NCBI GenBank assembly: GCA_021806645.1
Contig: JAJZQX010000003.1
Location: forward strand, 186,001 to 250,000
Direction: 5' to 3'
DNA length: 64,000 nt
From: Myxococcales bacterium
GTDB taxonomy: Bacteria > Myxococcota > Myxococcia > Myxococcales > Anaeromyxobacteraceae
Shown: one piece after another, positions 61,505-64,000 of the stretch
How positions within the stretch are numbered: the first letter of the stretch is position 1
Layout of the letters: every line of letters starts with the position of its first letter
Position numbers and translations under genes: made by a program
The notes under the pieces: model-generated
Databases searched by the model: none
What the model was told of the DNA's origin: nothing
The model's input: the letters and a program-made list of their open reading frames with translations, nothing else

Positions 61505-62321
61505 CGGTCCGGGCCTCGTCGAAGGCCGCCTCGACCAGCCCCGCCGCGGACCACCACCGCTCCCTGGCATCGAGCAGCACCACCACCACCTCCACGCCGC
61601 CTCGCTCGGCGGTGGCCACGGCGCAGCGGCCCGCGCCCGGCGTGTACCCGGTCTTCAGCCCCGTGGCCCCGGGGAGCCGCCCCAGCAGCGCGTTGGTGGC
61701 CTTGACGCGGATGGTCCGCCCGGAGGAGCTGGTGGCGAAGGTCTCCTCCAGGCCAGCCAGCCGCCGCACCTCGGGGTGGGCCATGGCCAGCCGGGCCAGC
61801 CGCAGCAGGTCGCGGGCCGAGGCGCGCTGGCCGGGGGCGTCGTGGCCGCAGGCGTTGTCGAAGTGGGTGGCGGCGAGCCCGAGCGCCACCGCCCGGGCGT
61901 TCATGCGGGCCACGAAGGCCGGCTCGCTGCCGGCGGCGTGCTCGGCCAGGGCCAGGCAGGCGTCGTTGGCCGAGGCGACCAGGGTGGCCGCCAGCAGGTC
62001 GCCGGCGTGGAGCCGCTCACCGGCCACGAGCCCGAGCCGCGATCCGGTGGCGCGGGCGGCCCGCAGGCTCACCGTCACCGGCGCGGCGGGATCCCAGTCC
62101 CCCGTGAGCAGCACCAGCGCCGTCATCACCTTGGTGAGCGAGGCCGGCGGCCGGGCCGTGTCGGGGGCGCGGGCCCAGAGTACCCGTCCGCCCACGGAGA
62201 CCAGGTAGGAGGCGGCCGCACCAGGGAACCGATCGACGGGCGGTGAAACGGACGGCGCCTCGCCCCCGGCCGTGGCGCCGCCCCAGGCGAGGGCGGCCAG
62301 CAGCATGGCGGCGAGGCGCAC
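61497..62321 (-). CDS. D-alanyl-D-alanine carboxypeptidase (DacA/PBP5 family)
   Basis: A 274-residue S11-type penicillin-binding protein that trims pentapeptides in peptidoglycan. ASLTKVMTALVLL is the SxxK active-site motif, SANDA the SxN motif and LKTGYT the KTG motif. An N-terminal signal (MRLAAMLLAALAWGGATAG) directs it to the periplasm. It is shorter than E. coli DacA (about 400) because the C-terminal beta domain and amphipathic anchor are absent. It lies in a DUF3617-dacA-TMTC group, 15 nt after the DUF3617 gene. Confidence 0.9.
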   Translation of the reverse strand: MRLAAMLLAALAWGGATAGGEAPSVSPPVDRFPGAAASYLVSVGGRVLWARAPDTARPPASLTKVMTALVLLTGDWDPAAPVTVSLRAARATGSRLGLVAGERLHAGDLLAATLVASANDACLALAEHAAGSEPAFVARMNARAVALGLAATHFDNACGHDAPGQRASARDLLRLARLAMAHPEVRRLAGLEETFATSSSGRTIRVKATNALLGRLPGATGLKTGYTPGAGRCAVATAERGGVEVVVVLLDARERWWSAAGLVEAAFDEARTGG

Positions 62322-62336
62322 GGTGTGGACCCGGCC

Positions 62337-63317
62337 CTAGAAGCCCAGCACGCCCTTGAGCAGTTGCTTCCCCTGGTCCGCCGCCCCGTCAACGGCCTTC
62401 CGCTTCGCCCCCTCCTGTCGCAGCTCCTCCGCGGCGTACCTGGAGCAGAAGCCGCGGTACTTCTCGCTCACCGCGTTCCCGCCCTCGCCGGTGTAGGTCC
62501 GGCCGGCGCACTCCCGCTTCACCAGTGCCTTCGTCTGCGCCGGGCAGGCCAGGCCGATGAAGTCCAGGTCCTCGGGCTGGAGCGCCTCCTTGCAGAGCGT
62601 GGCCTGGAGAGCCGGAAAGCCGAGGTGACAGAGCGTGCCCGCCTTCGCCTGCCGCTCCTTGCCCTGCCCATCCCCGTAGAACTTCCGGAAGCCAGGCCGG
62701 GTGCGGAGCCGGTCGCAGAAGCCGCCCTTGCGGGTGGCGTCGGTGCAGTAGGCTGGCGTGCGATCGGCCGGAGGGAGGAACATCTCCACCGACATGTCCT
62801 GGCCCGCCTTCTCGCAGATCTCGGCCTGCTGCCGCGCGGCCTGCGCCTGCTGCTCCCTGGCCTGCCCCTGGATCTGCGCCACCCTGGCGTCGAGCTCGCG
62901 CTTCTGGGCACCGGGATCGCACGGGGTCCCGAGCTTCCGCCCCCTGGTCTTCATCTTCATGTCGCCGTCGCCGGTGTGCATGTTCATGGCGCCGGTGTAG
63001 GCGCTGGCCGTCCAGGTCATCTCGCCGTCGCCGGACATCTTCTGCTTCCCGGTGCAGGCCACCTTCCAGCGCATGGTGTTGCCGCTCCGCTTCACGTCGG
63101 TGACCTTGCAATCGCTCGACTTCTCTTGCTGCGCCGGCGGGTTGGTCCAGTCGCCGGCTGGCTTGCAGAACCGCTGGGTGGTGGGCGGCATGGCGAACGG
63201 CATGCCGGGCATCTCCATCTGCGAGGTGATCTCCCAGGTCTCGCCGGACGCGGCGGTGGCCGCCGCGGGGGCGAGCAGGGTGGCTGCCAGGAGCGAGAGG
63301 ATCGGGCGTCGGGTCAT
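62337..63317 (-). CDS. DUF3617-containing secreted Cys-rich protein
   Basis: A 326-residue periplasmic protein with signal MTRRPILSLLAATLLAPAAATAASG. GETWEITSQMEMPGMPFAMPPTTQRFCKP and WKVACTGKQKMSGDGEMTWTASAYTGAMNM are the DUF3617 pattern. After a coiled segment (RELDARVAQIQGQAREQQAQAARQQAEIC) comes a second Cys-rich region (TPAYCTDATRKGGFCDRL, GTLCHLGFP, ATLCKE, LACPAQ, ECAGR, FCSRY), so disulfides are likely. ATG 63317 has GAGGTG upstream. Function of the family is unknown. Confidence 0.82.
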   Translation of the reverse strand: MTRRPILSLLAATLLAPAAATAASGETWEITSQMEMPGMPFAMPPTTQRFCKPAGDWTNPPAQQEKSSDCKVTDVKRSGNTMRWKVACTGKQKMSGDGEMTWTASAYTGAMNMHTGDGDMKMKTRGRKLGTPCDPGAQKRELDARVAQIQGQAREQQAQAARQQAEICEKAGQDMSVEMFLPPADRTPAYCTDATRKGGFCDRLRTRPGFRKFYGDGQGKERQAKAGTLCHLGFPALQATLCKEALQPEDLDFIGLACPAQTKALVKRECAGRTYTGEGGNAVSEKYRGFCSRYAAEELRQEGAKRKAVDGAADQGKQLLKGVLGF

Positions 63318-63399
63318 GACGGCACCTCGGGGGCGTCGGGTGGGGGCGGCGCGGGCCGCCAGGCGGATTGTCCAGCGTAGCCTGGCCCGGCGGGTCACG

Positions 63400-64000
63400 T
63401 CACTCCTTGGCCGCCCGCCGGAACAGGTCGACCACCGCGCCGGCCCGGCCGGCCACCCGGGCCCGGCCGCGGGCCCACTCGCGCAACCCCTTGATCTGCT
63501 CCTCGTAGGTCCGGAAGAGCGGCACCAGGTCCTGCGCCACGCGACGGAGGTCGGCGGTCTCCAGCTCGCGCGAGAGCGCGAAGGCGCGATGCAGTCCGCC
63601 CACCACCACCTGCTCCAGCTCGGCGCCGGAGTAGTCGGCGCAGAGCCCGGCCAGCGCCGCCAGGTCGAGCCTCCCCGGATCGCGCCCTCGCCGCAGGAGG
63701 TGGAGGGCCAGGATCTCGCGCCGCTCGTCGAGGCTCGGCAAGTCCACGAAGAAGAGCTCGTCGAAGCGGCCGCGCCGGAGCAGCTCGGGCGGCAGGCGGG
63801 TGACGTCGTTGGCGGTGGCCACCACGAAGACCGAACCCCGCCGCTCCTGCAGCCAGGTCGAGAACGCCCCCAGCAGCCGCGCCGCGCGCGCCTCGCCCCC
63901 CTGCCCCGGCGCGCTGCCCGCGAACCCCTTCTCGATCTCGTCCACCCAGAGCGCGACCGGGGAGATGGCCTCGGCCGCCTCCAGCGCCGCCGCCAGGCGC
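63400..64000 (-). CDS. AAA+ ATPase, Ycf46-like, C-terminal part (5' end outside window)
   Basis: About 200 C-terminal residues of an AAA+ ATPase. VALWVDEIEKGFAG is Walker B, VFVVATANDVTRLPPELLRRGRFDELFFVDLP gives sensor 1 and the arginine finger, and SLDERREILALHLLRRGRDPGRLDLAALAGLCADYSGAELEQVVVGGLHRA the small domain. This sequence style is that of the Ycf46 group, distantly related to FtsH ATPases. The upstream Walker A half lies beyond 64000. The last 50 residues are Arg-rich. Partner and substrate are unknown. Confidence 0.85.
   Translation of the reverse strand, partial: RLAAALEAAEAISPVALWVDEIEKGFAGSAPGQGGEARAARLLGAFSTWLQERRGSVFVVATANDVTRLPPELLRRGRFDELFFVDLPSLDERREILALHLLRRGRDPGRLDLAALAGLCADYSGAELEQVVVGGLHRAFALSRELETADLRRVAQDLVPLFRTYEEQIKGLREWARGRARVAGRAGAVVDLFRRAAKE

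Noticed and set aside
61504-61570. ATG at 61570 as start of the TMTC-like gene
   Set aside because: It would overlap the carboxypeptidase gene by 74 nt and add a Pro/Arg-rich leader; GTG 61504 gives the overlap style seen elsewhere in the window.

Overview
The window is very GC-rich, nearly fully coding DNA with frequent GTG starts and many 1-4 nt stop/start overlaps. Gene content points to a Myxococcota genome, plausibly near Anaeromyxobacter: a Tgl/PilF-like pilus lipoprotein, several low-complexity or repeat lipoproteins, a multihaem cytochrome/NrfD redox module, two-subunit glycyl-tRNA synthetase and a DivIVA-domain protein. This is inferred from gene content only; no rRNA or tRNA gene was found.

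Layout. 1-1084: 3' part of an acyl-CoA dehydrogenase. 1141-5904: a 1587-residue secreted repeat/propeller protein. 5995-8902: small unknown gene, four-haem cytochrome, Tat-exported four-cluster ferredoxin and NrfD membrane subunit, i.e. a quinone/periplasm electron-transfer module with no catalytic subunit in view. 9009-13774: polytopic DUF2339-like protein and an AsmA-family protein. 13875-14519: tag. 14598-20534: fatty acid desaturase convergent with a five-gene operon (type III PKS, BpsB/SrsB-like methyltransferase, ACP, fatty acyl-AMP ligase, FAD hydroxylase) whose four junctions all overlap by exactly 4 nt. This is the most interesting locus: it looks like a phenolic-lipid/alkylpyrone pathway with its own starter-loading module. 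A decayed FAD oxidoreductase gene and three secreted proteins follow (20655-23619).

23809-34935: mostly nucleic-acid genes: YhaM-like exoribonuclease, HAD phosphatase, then a coupled holB-holA-metG-tatD operon, divIVA and polA. 34973-40022: a secretin-N-like protein, an FHA protein and two large lipoproteins. 40026-43097: glyQ-glyS behind a strong promoter (TTGACA-17-TAGGTT). 43233-47875: recO, RodZ-like HTH membrane protein, Tgl-like lipoprotein, two unknown genes, queE and a lytic transglycosylase. 47927-52500: phasin-like protein with an operator-like palindrome upstream, pyrD, rimI, SurA-like protein, DnaJ-type co-chaperone and HEAT protein.

52507-64000: plsB, CoA-transferase, inositol-monophosphatase-family enzyme, hybrid histidine kinase, TMTC-like glycosyltransferase with TPRs, D,D-carboxypeptidase, DUF3617 protein and the end of a Ycf46-like AAA+ ATPase. 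Several genes have a -10-like hexamer only 6-10 nt before the start codon and no Shine-Dalgarno sequence, suggesting common leaderless transcription.
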